Shown here: positions 41,442-49,799 of the stretch, in pieces
Layout: every line of letters starts with the position of its first letter
Position numbering within the stretch: the first letter of the stretch is position 1
Virus record (IMG/VR): IMGVR_UViG_3300031963_000006
Location: 151,251 to 215,250 of that record
Length of the DNA: 64,000 nucleotides
From: a virus
Direction: 5' to 3' (one strand)
Translations under genes and position numbers: made by a program
Notes under the pieces: generated by a model
Told to the model about the DNA's origin: nothing
Databases searched by the model: none
The model's input: the letters and a program-made list of their open reading frames with translations, nothing else

Positions 41442-41834
41442 TTATCTAACCGTTTTAACTTTATAGGGGAATTTACTTTCAAACCAAGTTTTTATACCAC
41501 TGTGCCATATCTTTTTCCCGAACATCTCATCCAATAAATTTTCTATTGGCACTTCTACCGATAACATTGGGGAATTTGACCTCCTTATATCCCCTGTTGG
41601 ATTATTACTTGTCCAATAACCTACACCATACCAATAAAATAAAACGTCATCCTCATCGTACTTACCCATGTAGAATATAACTTTATTTGGGTCTAGACCC
41701 TCAAAATGATTACCTTCTTCATCTACAAAATAGTCATAGGGATGAAAATAATTTATTTCTTCATTTTTAAAGTAGTTCTCTAAGAACTTTATAACTACTT
41801 CATCTAATCTATTTTGATTAATTTCATATTCCAT
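41442..41834 (-). CDS. Hypothetical protein of the MEY..NQ type
   Basis: 130 residues starting MEYEINQNRLDEVVIKFLEN, a variant of the start seen in the tandem array (compare MEYLLNQEQLYKLMKPFF at 49787). The C-terminus WFESKFPYKVK parallels the W-V-E-x-x-L end of the array family. Likely a diverged relative. Confidence 0.6.
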   Translation of the reverse strand: MEYEINQNRLDEVVIKFLENYFKNEEINYFHPYDYFVDEEGNHFEGLDPNKVIFYMGKYDEDDVLFYWYGVGYWTSNNPTGDIRRSNSPMLSVEVPIENLLDEMFGKKIWHSGIKTWFESKFPYKVKTVR

Positions 41835-41858
41835 GTTAATAAATAGTTTTAAAATAAA

Positions 41859-41885
41859 AAAACCCCTCTTTATTGGAGGGGTTTA
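41859..41885. terminator. Bidirectional terminator
   Basis: AACCCCTC, 7-nt loop, GAGGGGTT with A-run and T-run on opposite sides. Lies between two minus-strand genes, after the 42262 gene's transcript start region and downstream of 41903. Confidence 0.65.
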
Positions 41886-41902
41886 ACTTACTGATTATCA
41901 GT

Positions 41903-42262
41903 TTAAGGCTTAACAGTGTAAGTTCTTAGACAGTGAGCTGACCATGCCAAACTACCAAGTAGGATTGGCATAAAGATACCAACTCCACCTAATATTGCAA
42001 AGTGAACTGCAACAGCTCCTGACATAGCAGATGATACTCCGAGAGCTCCCAATACTGAAGTTCTTGGATAAACCAACAGTGCTAATGAAGCTAGTTCAAA
42101 AACACCAATCCATGTCATTTGAGGAAGCATTCCGAAGAATGTAAAATTCTGAACCATTTCCTCTGAATGAGTAACTTTTGAAATTGCTCCCATTCCTAGC
42201 ATAAACACCACAACTGCGGTGATAAGCCATCCTAAATTTTTAAGTGTAAGATATTTTTTCAT
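41903..42262 (-). CDS. DoxX-like membrane protein
   Basis: 119 residues from ATG 42262, four transmembrane helices. MLGMGAISKVTHSEEMVQNF and LPQMTWIGVFELASLALLVY match the DoxX-like family, small integral membrane proteins of unclear redox-linked role in bacteria. It is preceded by a perfect sigma-70 consensus promoter, unlike the other genes here; a recent gain from a bacterium is plausible. Confidence 0.7.
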   Translation of the reverse strand: MKKYLTLKNLGWLITAVVVFMLGMGAISKVTHSEEMVQNFTFFGMLPQMTWIGVFELASLALLVYPRTSVLGALGVSSAMSGAVAVHFAILGGVGIFMPILLGSLAWSAHCLRTYTVKP

Positions 42263-42268
42263 AAATGA

Positions 42269-42297
42269 ATTATACACAACAATATCAATATTGTCAA
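42269..42297 (-). promoter_or_regulatory. Perfect consensus sigma-70 promoter TTGACA-17-TATAAT
   Basis: On the minus strand TTGACA (42297-42292), 17-nt spacer, TATAAT (42274-42269). The ATG at 42262 follows by 6 nt, so the mRNA would be leaderless. Confidence 0.55.
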
Positions 42298-42304
42298 TAT
42301 TTAT
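42297..42304 (+). promoter_or_regulatory. ATATTTAT promoter box
   Basis: Four nt before ATG 42309; it abuts the -35 of the divergent doxX promoter. Confidence 0.45.
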
Positions 42305-42308
42305 GAAT

Positions 42309-43418
42309 ATGAGTTTGAAAATGAACATTCAAGAGGAACCAAAAAAATCATCAAGGGATGAGACTATATTGGATTTAGTTGATAAATTTAATAACAACGA
42401 AATAGATTTAGAGTTTTTGGAATCATTTGTTGGAGGTTTGGATAGTTTCATTAATATTTTATCAAAAAAAGGTTGGTTACATTTAATTAATCCATTTGCT
42501 GACGGGGCAAAAGATTTACAAAATTCTTTATTTTATTCATTCTATAAAAATGACAAGAACTTTGTTTGGAAAATAGTTGATAATTATTTATCAGATGTTA
42601 CCAAAATTGGTAATGATTATTATTATGATACAAATTCAGAGGAATTAAGTGAATATTTTTACGAAGGTAGAGGGGGTGTAAGTAATAATATCATCAGAAC
42701 AATTTTGAATTTTGATTATGACGGTAGTTGGTATGGTGATTTAACAGATGATGAATATGGTGATGTGTATTCTGTTTTAACTCCTGAAAATAAAGAACTT
42801 GTTGACCAAGAAATCATTAAAGAATTAAAAAGTATGACCCAAATCAATAATGGGTATAAGTCACCCAAAGTAATCAATACTTTGGCTAATGAGCAAGGAC
42901 ACGAAGAATACGTTGAGCTCGATGATGAAATTATTACACAGTTAATTCAGGATAAAGATTCTTTAAAGTATCTTATTAACCAAGAACTAGATGATGTTAG
43001 GGGTAATCTTTATAACATATATAGTATGTGTTATAACGATACTTTGACTGATGATTGGTATGATGATATTATGAATGGACTCGTTGGATTTGTTATTGAT
43101 GACACAAAAACAGAAGAATACAAATATCAAAAATCAGGTTGGGATAAAGAGGGTAACAGGGTTAGTAGAACTTTGTATGGTAAAAGATACAAAGCAACAA
43201 GAGCTATTTATAATAATATGGTTATATGGTTAGAAAATAATCATAATCATAATAATAGTTATGACGACACGATTGAAAGTTTAGGTTCGTTTTATTATCT
43301 CATGAAGGATTTAATAAATGACGGAGACGTTGAGGAAATAAGAATCAGTTTGAGTGAATATCCTGATTATAGAAAAATTTATAACTGTATAAATGACAAC
43401 GTAACAAGTTATTTTTAA
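42309..43418 (+). CDS. Hypothetical acidic protein
   Basis: 369 residues from ATG 42309 (an ATG at 42303 lies inside the promoter box; ATG 42321 is also possible). Asp/Tyr/Asn-rich, with SFVGGLDSFINILSKKGWLH near the start and ESLGSFYYLMKDLINDGDVE near the end. No family recognised. Interlocked stop with the convergent gene. Confidence 0.6.
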   Translation: MSLKMNIQEEPKKSSRDETILDLVDKFNNNEIDLEFLESFVGGLDSFINILSKKGWLHLINPFADGAKDLQNSLFYSFYKNDKNFVWKIVDNYLSDVTKIGNDYYYDTNSEELSEYFYEGRGGVSNNIIRTILNFDYDGSWYGDLTDDEYGDVYSVLTPENKELVDQEIIKELKSMTQINNGYKSPKVINTLANEQGHEEYVELDDEIITQLIQDKDSLKYLINQELDDVRGNLYNIYSMCYNDTLTDDWYDDIMNGLVGFVIDDTKTEEYKYQKSGWDKEGNRVSRTLYGKRYKATRAIYNNMVIWLENNHNHNNSYDDTIESLGSFYYLMKDLINDGDVEEIRISLSEYPDYRKIYNCINDNVTSYF

Positions 43419-43798
43419 TTTTCTAATTCATACATCCAAGATTCATTTTTTGAATTGACCATCAAATATTTTCTATCAAAGTCATCCTCTGTAAAAAGAT
43501 ACACTTTCAATTTTTCATTTTTTGTATTGTGAACGTCAAGAACCATTGCTTCCCCTGACTTCAAATTATCATTGATTTTATCAACGTAATAAATCTGTTT
43601 AGTTAAAGAATTGATGATAATACTATCGGAAGATATATGTATCGATATTGGTTCGATTCTCACCCATTCATTCCACTCAAATTTACCCGTATTAATATTC
43701 TTTGTACCAAACTTAAATTGTTCGGTTATCCCGTTAAATTGTGAAAATAGACATGTTGCGTTAAGTAAAAAGATTACTGAGATAATTAAGGTTTTCAT
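43415..43798 (-). CDS. Exported protein, unknown
   Basis: 127 residues with a signal peptide ending LFSQ, typical of Bacteroidetes. The mature part is beta-rich (FEWNEWVRIEPISIHISSDS). Probably periplasmic; host-like origin possible. Confidence 0.6.
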   Translation of the reverse strand: MKTLIISVIFLLNATCLFSQFNGITEQFKFGTKNINTGKFEWNEWVRIEPISIHISSDSIIINSLTKQIYYVDKINDNLKSGEAMVLDVHNTKNEKLKVYLFTEDDFDRKYLMVNSKNESWMYELEN

Positions 43799-43814
43799 AA
43801 GATATTTTTTACAA

Positions 43815-44492
43815 TTATACTACATTAATATAAGTTGACCAAACCATCCAATCGGGGTCATAAAATGATTGCAGCGAAGATAGGGTATTTCTTGAACAAC
43901 GCCAAATTGGGTCCTCAAATCTTTCGCTGTAATCCCATTTAATATAGTTAATTATATTCTCCATTTCATTATCGGGAATGCTTTTTATAACATTGTACCT
44001 ATCTTCACCCACAACGTCAATTTTAATTGGCTTAAAGTCCACCCACCATATAAGGCCATCACTTTCATGTTCAAACCAATAATTACCAGTGAATTGCCCC
44101 TCAACCGTATAATTCGCATTTGTTGTATAAATAACTTTATTAAAATTTACTGATTGCAAACACGCTGAAAGTTCTTTTCTAATTCTTTCGGGTATGTAGA
44201 TATCCAATACAGAGTCATCAAATTGAATTAGATTTTTTACACCTATAAAGTCGGCAGAAACAAATTGGCTGAATTTAGTTACTTCGTCTAATAAAAACTC
44301 TAAAATGGCTTCTTTTGTATACGGTAAATCTTGTGGATTATCTATGGTAAAAACAGGTACCTCAAATCTTTCACCTGTAACACGATAAACGGTTTCTAAA
44401 TACTCATCTTCATGAGTTTTAATAATAATCCCGTTTACATCAATATTCTTAACAAAATCGGGTAATAATTTGAAAAATTTACTTATTTTCAT
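43815..44492 (-). CDS. Hypothetical protein
   Basis: 225 residues from ATG 44492. FVKNIDVNGIIIKTHEDEYL, DFIGVKNLIQFDDSVLDIYI and FEDPIWRCSRNTLSS; alpha/beta, unknown. An ATATTTAT box lies 5 nt upstream. Confidence 0.6.
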   Translation of the reverse strand: MKISKFFKLLPDFVKNIDVNGIIIKTHEDEYLETVYRVTGERFEVPVFTIDNPQDLPYTKEAILEFLLDEVTKFSQFVSADFIGVKNLIQFDDSVLDIYIPERIRKELSACLQSVNFNKVIYTTNANYTVEGQFTGNYWFEHESDGLIWWVDFKPIKIDVVGEDRYNVIKSIPDNEMENIINYIKWDYSERFEDPIWRCSRNTLSSLQSFYDPDWMVWSTYINVV

Positions 44493-44497
44493 TACTA

Positions 44498-44522
44498 ATA
44501 AATATAAAAAGTTATATATTTG
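44498..44522. promoter_or_regulatory. Divergent pair: ATATTTAT (minus) and TATATTTG (plus)
   Basis: Minus box 44505-44498 is 5 nt from ATG 44492; plus box 44515-44522 is 4 nt from ATG 44527. As at 39.8 kb, one gap holds one promoter of each class. Confidence 0.5.
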
Positions 44523-44526
44523 TCTA

Positions 44527-44889
44527 ATGAATAGTTTAGAAAGGTTCAAAAAATATGTTGTTGGAAAAGAGTTTAACTTTCAAACAATGATATTCAAGGG
44601 TAAATTTACGTTAGTTAGAGTGAAAGAACGTAAATTAAACTATTTTGTACATACAGCTTACGGTGAATATGATACCGAATATGATTTAACCGTTAATTTA
44701 AACAAATGTCAGTGGTGGGCATTGGCGGGTTATTGGTTCGAACCTGTAAAAGGATTTAGGAGAGGTAAAAAAACCGCTAATGCGGGGTTAAGAGTTATTA
44801 TCGATGAAGAAATAAGAAGTATGATGAAATTGATTGGTGATGATAATGGAATTGGTAAAATAACCATTAAATGGTTACATGAGCATTAA
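44527..44889 (+). CDS. Hypothetical protein
   Basis: 120 residues from ATG 44527. FQTMIFKGKFTLVRVKERKL and QWWALAGYWFEPVKGFRRGK; beta-rich and basic. Interlocked stop with the convergent gene. Unknown. Confidence 0.6.
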   Translation: MNSLERFKKYVVGKEFNFQTMIFKGKFTLVRVKERKLNYFVHTAYGEYDTEYDLTVNLNKCQWWALAGYWFEPVKGFRRGKKTANAGLRVIIDEEIRSMMKLIGDDNGIGKITIKWLHEH

Positions 44890-45338
44890 GATTTATAAAT
44901 GAAGTTGTCTGCAGATATACTTGGCTTATTTTCAGACCTTAAACTACCTGTACCAAAACTATAAAAAATACTCATATCATCTGGAATAAATTGGTAGGCC
45001 TTTGACAAAGTATCATTAATTTTTAGCCTCAAATTATGAGATATGTCTGAAATTTTCTCCCAATTATCAGTACCATAATCACCCCAATCAAACGGAGTTA
45101 GTAAAGCTCCAGTTACAAACTTTTCACCACTTTTAATACTTTCTAACCAATATTCTCTAACTTCCATATTCAAAAATTTACCAAGCTCAATAAAATCAAT
45201 ATAAAGATTGACGTAAATCACAGTGGAATATTTTTCCCAATCAGGTGTAAATTCCCAACCTTTAACAAAAGGAAATACCTTTTTAGTTGCTCTAACCGAT
45301 AAATCAATACCTTTAATTTGTTTTTCTGAAATTGCCAT
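44886..45338 (-). CDS. Hypothetical protein with tag-like start
   Basis: 150 residues starting MAISEKQIKGIDLSVRATKK, with I-S-E at 3-5. Core TPDWEKYSTVIYVNLYIDFI. An ATATTTAT box ends 8 nt upstream. Unknown. Confidence 0.55.
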   Translation of the reverse strand: MAISEKQIKGIDLSVRATKKVFPFVKGWEFTPDWEKYSTVIYVNLYIDFIELGKFLNMEVREYWLESIKSGEKFVTGALLTPFDWGDYGTDNWEKISDISHNLRLKINDTLSKAYQFIPDDMSIFYSFGTGSLRSENKPSISADNFIYKS

Positions 45339-45364
45339 TGTATTGAATAAATATACAATAAACT

Positions 45365-45391
45365 AAAAGGGGTTACTTGACCCCCTTTTTT
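45365..45391. terminator. Terminator downstream of the CYTH operon
   Basis: AAAAGGGG, 9-nt loop, CCCCTTTT with A and T tracts on both sides; it follows the CYTH stop on the minus strand. Confidence 0.65.
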
Positions 45392-45834
45392 AACTTACCA
45401 CCTACAACCCTATTCTTCTTTGCTATATTCAAGTTTGACCAATCCTTATTACCCGTGATTTCTTCACCACAATAATCAGGAATATTAACAAGATTAATCT
45501 CATATTCTATTTCTGCCGATGTTTTACCATCAGGGTATACATCTATATCAACTTTGTTACCTTCAAACGTTGTTTTATATCTTGTTTTTTCAAGTTTAAT
45601 ATCGGTAGATTGATACAGGTGATTTGCATCCTGTATAGGAATTTCATATTCATACTCAGACTTTGTCGTCTTATCAATCTTAACTTTGTAGGCAACCCAT
45701 GCTTCCTTATCATCAATGATTCTAACCCTGAATTGTTTCTTCTTATCAAACATAAGATAGGCTTGTTTGATATGAATCGGGGTTAGACCTTCAGGTAGAT
45801 ACTTGAGTTTGAATTTACGTTCCCTTTCTATCAT
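45373..45834 (-). CDS. CYTH-domain protein (triphosphate tunnel metalloenzyme)
   Basis: 153 residues. N-terminal E-R-E-R-K (IERERKFKLKYLPEG) is the ExExK signature; FRVRIID, AWVAYKVK, YEYEIPI, LEKTRYK and IEYEINL supply the charged strands lining the tunnel. The family includes thiamine/inorganic triphosphatases, RNA triphosphatases and class IV adenylate cyclases. Activity cannot be assigned. ATGA overlap with the upstream gene. Confidence 0.85.
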   Translation of the reverse strand: MIERERKFKLKYLPEGLTPIHIKQAYLMFDKKKQFRVRIIDDKEAWVAYKVKIDKTTKSEYEYEIPIQDANHLYQSTDIKLEKTRYKTTFEGNKVDIDVYPDGKTSAEIEYEINLVNIPDYCGEEITGNKDWSNLNIAKKNRVVGGKLKKGVK

Positions 45835-46100
45835 CGGTATTTGTTATAAAGGTTTTCTAAAACCTCAATTTCCTCAGTTGTCATCTGATAATATTTGTCA
45901 GATAACAATAGCATTTTATCACTGAACTCAATTTCATTTGCGGTCATTTTTGTGTCATCCTTAACTTTGTGACGACTCAAATGACCCACTTCTCCAAGAT
46001 AGTTAATTAATAGTTGAATTTCTCTGTCAGTACAAGAATCAACAAATTCATCAATTTCAATGTCAACATCAACGTCGACTGTAGTGTAAATGGTTCCCAT
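45831..46100 (-). CDS. Hypothetical acidic protein
   Basis: 89 residues, first gene of the operon with the CYTH protein. VDVDVDIEIDEFVDSCTDRE then helices. Unknown; perhaps a partner of the CYTH enzyme. Confidence 0.55.
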   Translation of the reverse strand: MGTIYTTVDVDVDIEIDEFVDSCTDREIQLLINYLGEVGHLSRHKVKDDTKMTANEIEFSDKMLLLSDKYYQMTTEEIEVLENLYNKYR

Positions 46101-46101
46101 G

Positions 46102-46191
46102 TTATTTATCTTTTTCGGTTTTAATTGTTATTACACAAATTAAGAACAAGTATACGTAAAACGATATAATTGCTAATATTACTCCTACCAC
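46102..46191 (-). CDS. Candidate transmembrane micropeptide (29 aa)
   Basis: Reads from GTG 46191 (or a non-canonical ATT at 46200) to TAA 46104-46102: one transmembrane helix (GVILAIISFYVYLFLICVI) and a KTEKDK tail. A TACATTTG box lies just upstream on the minus strand. Short and without an ATG, so weakly supported. Confidence 0.25.
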   Translation of the reverse strand: MVGVILAIISFYVYLFLICVITIKTEKDK

Positions 46192-46239
46192 TTGTTTAAT
46201 TTTCTACAAATGTAAGAACAAAAACCTAAACAGACAAAT

Positions 46240-46572
46240 TTAATTTGGTGTGATATCTGAACAAATATCTAACAAAGATTCAAGACTGATTTTGATATTC
46301 TCAGATTCCAACTTGTTAAGGATTCTTTTTAGACTTAAACCAATAATAAAGTGGTCAATACCACCAACAGTTATTGTTCCAATAAAGGCAAAAGCCCAAT
46401 AAGTAATTGGCCATGGAGACCAAATTAAAGCCATTGATAATACGGCAACAAACGTTAATGCAAAAAATGGTTTAAGCCAATTCTTCATTCTGTTTAACCA
46501 TCTGTAGATTCCTAAATCGAAATAGTTATCGTGGAATACTTTTTTGATTCTGTTAATTTCTAATTGTGTCAT
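46240..46572 (-). CDS. Two-span membrane protein
   Basis: 110 residues: cytoplasmic helix IYRWLNRMKNWLKPFF, transmembrane segments (38-55 and 60-78) and a soluble tail. Four bases after the upstream gene's stop. Unknown. Confidence 0.65.
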   Translation of the reverse strand: MTQLEINRIKKVFHDNYFDLGIYRWLNRMKNWLKPFFALTFVAVLSMALIWSPWPITYWAFAFIGTITVGGIDHFIIGLSLKRILNKLESENIKISLESLLDICSDITPN

Positions 46573-46576
46573 AGTA

Positions 46577-47089
46577 TTAATCTCTTATATAGTTATCTGG
46601 TATAACCTCTAAAACTTCTCTATCACTTACTCCACCCCCCAATAATTGAAATATCTGACCATTTATTTGGTCTACGTGAATCCAAATTTCTTTCATATTT
46701 AATTTACTGTCATTAAAACTTCCAACCTCAGACCCCATATCAGTAAGATAATCAAATAACCAAGACAATAAAATTTGTTTTTCTCTACTCTCTGTTAATT
46801 CAGGTATTATAACATTAACAGTTGCATCATAATGGTCTGGCATTTCTTCATCAAGTACTTGAAGTTCAGTTATAATAAATGGTAATTCAAACGGAATCAT
46901 AATTTCATCCTCATCTGCCGCTGAACAATAAAGATAACCACCAAGTTTGGACTGTACCATTGCTTGTAGGTAAGGATATTTTTTGGTAATATCTAATAAT
47001 TCATCTATACCACCAAAATATTTTGCAATGTCAAAAATATCTTGACCTTTATCCATCATTGATATTATGGTTTCAGAAACTCTACTCAT
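46577..47089 (-). CDS. Hypothetical acidic protein
   Basis: 170 residues. DIFDIAKYFGGIDELLDITK then ELPFIITELQVLDEEMP. An ATATTTAT box (47102-47095) ends 5 nt upstream. Operon with the membrane protein at 46240. Unknown. Confidence 0.6.
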   Translation of the reverse strand: MSRVSETIISMMDKGQDIFDIAKYFGGIDELLDITKKYPYLQAMVQSKLGGYLYCSAADEDEIMIPFELPFIITELQVLDEEMPDHYDATVNVIIPELTESREKQILLSWLFDYLTDMGSEVGSFNDSKLNMKEIWIHVDQINGQIFQLLGGGVSDREVLEVIPDNYIRD

Positions 47090-47094
47090 AATCT

Positions 47095-47122
47095 ATAAAT
47101 ATAAATATTATGAGATATTTAT
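47095..47122. promoter_or_regulatory. Divergent ATATTTAT boxes
   Basis: Minus box 47102-47095 (5 nt to ATG 47089) and plus box 47115-47122 (15 nt to ATG 47138). Confidence 0.5.
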
Positions 47123-47137
47123 AATAAACTTAAAGTC

Positions 47138-47413
47138 ATGGATTGGATATTATTTTTAACAGTCATTTGGAAGACATGGAAATATCATATGGGAATGTGT
47201 TTATTGATATTAACTGGGTATTTTATGAATGAGTTTGGTTTTTGGGAAGATGAATACAGTTTATTTTACACATATGGTTTTGTTAGTTTGATTATCCCTG
47301 CTTTGGTTGTTATACCAATGATACTTATGGTTAGGGATTCGTATAAACATTATTTAGGTGTTAAAAAATACTATCCAAACGGATACATTAATAGAGATAA
47401 AACCAATAAATAA
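47138..47413 (+). CDS. Membrane protein
   Basis: 91 residues, two transmembrane helices (17-30 and 46-66). TAATG junction with the next membrane gene. Unknown. Confidence 0.6.
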   Translation: MDWILFLTVIWKTWKYHMGMCLLILTGYFMNEFGFWEDEYSLFYTYGFVSLIIPALVVIPMILMVRDSYKHYLGVKKYYPNGYINRDKTNK

Positions 47414-47814
47414 TGTTACTTAACGCTTTTATTTTTTTAGTTTTTGCAGGTATAACCAAAGGATTTTTGGATTATTATGCCGACTCAGGAATTAAAGAGA
47501 AGGAATGGAGAAACAAATATAAGATATCCGAACACGGTGATTTGATTAAGACTGAGGATATAAAACATTGGTGGTATTTAGGTTTATATAAACCAAGATT
47601 CGCAGAAAGATTTCCATTTAGTACGACAATATTGGTGGCTTTCACAGATAGATGGCACTTGGCTCAGTTAATTATGTTAAGATTCTTCTATTTGGCGGTA
47701 GCTGTAGGTGTGAGTAATAGTATATGGTGGGAATTATTATTATCATTCGTTGTATTTCCTATGGTAATAGGGGTGTTCTTTGATTTCACCTATTGTAAAC
47801 TCAAAAAGAGATGA
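47413..47814 (+). CDS. Membrane protein
   Basis: 133 residues with about four hydrophobic stretches; ISEHGDLIKTEDIKHWWYLG and FTDRWHLAQLIML. Coupled to both neighbours (TAATG, ATGA). Unknown. Confidence 0.6.
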   Translation: MLLNAFIFLVFAGITKGFLDYYADSGIKEKEWRNKYKISEHGDLIKTEDIKHWWYLGLYKPRFAERFPFSTTILVAFTDRWHLAQLIMLRFFYLAVAVGVSNSIWWELLLSFVVFPMVIGVFFDFTYCKLKKR

Positions 47815-48233
47815 AATTTATAATCAAAGAAAGTAAGTTTAAAGAAACTATTATTGATAACATAGACAAGAATGGTCTATTAGATACACTTACTGTTACA
47901 AATATGAGTTTTACCAAATTGTTCTCAATGATTGGTATGGATTTTCTAACCAACAAAGTAATGATTAATTTTATTAGAGATTTTATAAAAGATTATGGAG
48001 TTTTTTCAGTTCACGATATAGGTGAAGACCCAATTCCATATAATAAAACGGGTGATGAATATAGAGAAATATCATATTTTTCAAAACAATATGTATATGT
48101 TGATGTTTATAGTGGAAATAACAATTTGGGTAATTTCAAAGTACATTATGAAAATTTATCTGATGATATACTGACGGAAGTCTTTGATTTAGTTATGGAA
48201 GCATATGAGGATGGAAAATTTAACAACATATGA
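47811..48233 (+). CDS. Tagged hypothetical protein
   Basis: 140 residues. Tag MKFIIKESKFKETIIDNI with I-K-E at 5-7. Core contains FTKLFSMIGMDFLTNKVMIN. ATGA junctions on both sides. Unknown. Confidence 0.6.
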   Translation: MKFIIKESKFKETIIDNIDKNGLLDTLTVTNMSFTKLFSMIGMDFLTNKVMINFIRDFIKDYGVFSVHDIGEDPIPYNKTGDEYREISYFSKQYVYVDVYSGNNNLGNFKVHYENLSDDILTEVFDLVMEAYEDGKFNNI

Positions 48234-48559
48234 TTCTCAACAATAAAATATTAAATAAACTTATTAACTCGGATTATATCAAAAAGATATATCCGATGAT
48301 TGACCGTATTGACACAAGAGTTGTTTGGGATGGGGATGAAGAATTTCCATTTTACAATATCGAATTGAATATACATTTAAATGACCCTGATATAACAACT
48401 TTCAATATGTTTGAAAAAGGGTTTGACCCACATTATTTGATTAATGAACATATGATTTTCATACTTAAAATGGCGGGAATTAACAGAAACACCGCAACAA
48501 TAGAACAAGTTTATATTAATGTATTAAGTCCTAACGGAGAAAATATATATAGGTATTAA
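48230..48559 (+). CDS. Hypothetical protein
   Basis: 109 residues; NKLINSDYIKKIYPMIDRID and FYNIELNIHLNDPD. Last of a coupled run of four plus-strand genes. Unknown. Confidence 0.55.
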   Translation: MILNNKILNKLINSDYIKKIYPMIDRIDTRVVWDGDEEFPFYNIELNIHLNDPDITTFNMFEKGFDPHYLINEHMIFILKMAGINRNTATIEQVYINVLSPNGENIYRY

Positions 48560-48570
48560 AATTAAATAAA

Positions 48571-49062
48571 ATGAATAATAATTTAAAAGAAGAATTACAA
48601 AGGATTAAAGAAATAATGGAGGTTTTAAATGAACAACTTCCATCAGTTCCTCAGTTATCTGATATAGGACTATCTTTACCCACGCCAGCAAGTACCTTTA
48701 GTGAACCAAGTTGTAAAGAAGAATATACGAAAGAAGAACTAGTTAAGGGTCTTGTGAAATGGTGTAAAAGTAAACCAAATTTTAATAAAGATGCCGGTAA
48801 CAGAGCAGGTGTAATACACAACGATTTAATTAATGTGTCAACTTCAATGATTACTACAGGTGAACTTAAAAATACCAAAACAACAGAGTCTTTTTGTGGT
48901 GTAATTAATAATTATTATTCAAAAGGATGGGACTTTATAAAGGACATTGATAATAAAACTCTTCTTAGTTGGGATAATGTCTATGAATCAATTCCTCAAA
49001 GTATTAAAACTGACTCAAAACAACAAAAATGTAAAATAAGACGTACTAGTTTTGATGCCTGA
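48571..49062 (+). CDS. Tagged Cys-containing protein
   Basis: 163 residues. Tag EELQRIKEIMEVLNEQ with L-N-E before Q22, the RIxxxMxxLNEQ type shared with the protein at 61674 and with the C-terminus of that at 16430. Mature part has four or more Cys and LVKGLVKWCKSKPNFNKDAG. No family recognised. Confidence 0.6.
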   Translation: MNNNLKEELQRIKEIMEVLNEQLPSVPQLSDIGLSLPTPASTFSEPSCKEEYTKEELVKGLVKWCKSKPNFNKDAGNRAGVIHNDLINVSTSMITTGELKNTKTTESFCGVINNYYSKGWDFIKDIDNKTLLSWDNVYESIPQSIKTDSKQQKCKIRRTSFDA

Positions 49063-49081
49063 TTAAGTATAACAAAAAAGA

Positions 49082-49480
49082 TTAATATACTGGTGTGTTT
49101 CTTCTGTGAGGGTAGATTGATACTTCATCAATATCAACATCAAACTTCTCACTAAACCAATCGGCAACAACATCCATAACCTTTGTTTCTCTAATTGATA
49201 CCATGAGACGGATTGTCTCTACAATATCAGGATGGATGTGTAAGTTACCAATACCATAATGTTTGCGTGCCTCCATACCAAAGTACGCGTCATCAAATTC
49301 GCCTGAACCAAAAAAGTAATATGTGATTCCCCCATTCCCTGTATTAGGGAGTAATGCAATTCTATATGCGTCACGATTATGAGGATTTACAATTTTTTTG
49401 CCATCTGATTCTGAAAATTTCTCATCCAAATATTTGTAGATGATACTATGAAGTTGAGTTTGTGTTATTATATATCTCAT
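49082..49480 (-). CDS. Array-associated tagged protein
   Basis: 132 residues starting MRYIITQTQLHSIIYKYLDE, a clear variant of the tandem-array start, but with a longer body (DAYRIALLPNTGNGGITYYF) and ending VVADWFSEKFDVDIDEVSIY, which parallels the W-V-E-x-x-L-x-x-V end of the family. Last gene of the minus-strand array. Confidence 0.65.
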   Translation of the reverse strand: MRYIITQTQLHSIIYKYLDEKFSESDGKKIVNPHNRDAYRIALLPNTGNGGITYYFFGSGEFDDAYFGMEARKHYGIGNLHIHPDIVETIRLMVSIRETKVMDVVADWFSEKFDVDIDEVSIYPHRRNTPVY

Positions 49481-49481
49481 A

Positions 49482-49787
49482 TTAGGATAACGAATTTATT
49501 TTTAAATCATATTCTTTTTCTAAGTAAAGTGCCATCATGTCTATGAACGTGATAATTTTTATACTAAACATATCCCACTCATTACTAAAATATCCTCCAT
49601 TAAAATAATAATTATGGAGCTCACCTTCTGAGGGAGAGCCAACTAATAACTCTCCATCAGGACCCCATAATACTTTCCATTTTTCACCGTCATAATTTCT
49701 TATCTCCAATTTTGAATTCTTAAATCTTGAATCAAAAAACGGTTTCATTAGTTTGTAAAGTTGTTCTTGGTTTAAAAGGTATTCCAT
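49482..49787 (-). CDS. Array-associated tagged protein
   Basis: 101 residues starting MEYLLNQEQLYKLMKPFF. Body YDGEKWKVLWGPDGELLVGS. The C-terminus ALYLEKEYDLKINSLS matches the array family tail loosely. An ATATTTAT box lies 5 nt upstream. Confidence 0.6.
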   Translation of the reverse strand: MEYLLNQEQLYKLMKPFFDSRFKNSKLEIRNYDGEKWKVLWGPDGELLVGSPSEGELHNYYFNGGYFSNEWDMFSIKIITFIDMMALYLEKEYDLKINSLS

Positions 49788-49799
49788 AACGTATAAATA

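Noticed and set aside
43640-43680. tRNA T-arm-like GGTTCGATTC
   Set aside because: No matching acceptor, D or anticodon arms; it lies within the coding sequence of the minus-strand exported protein.
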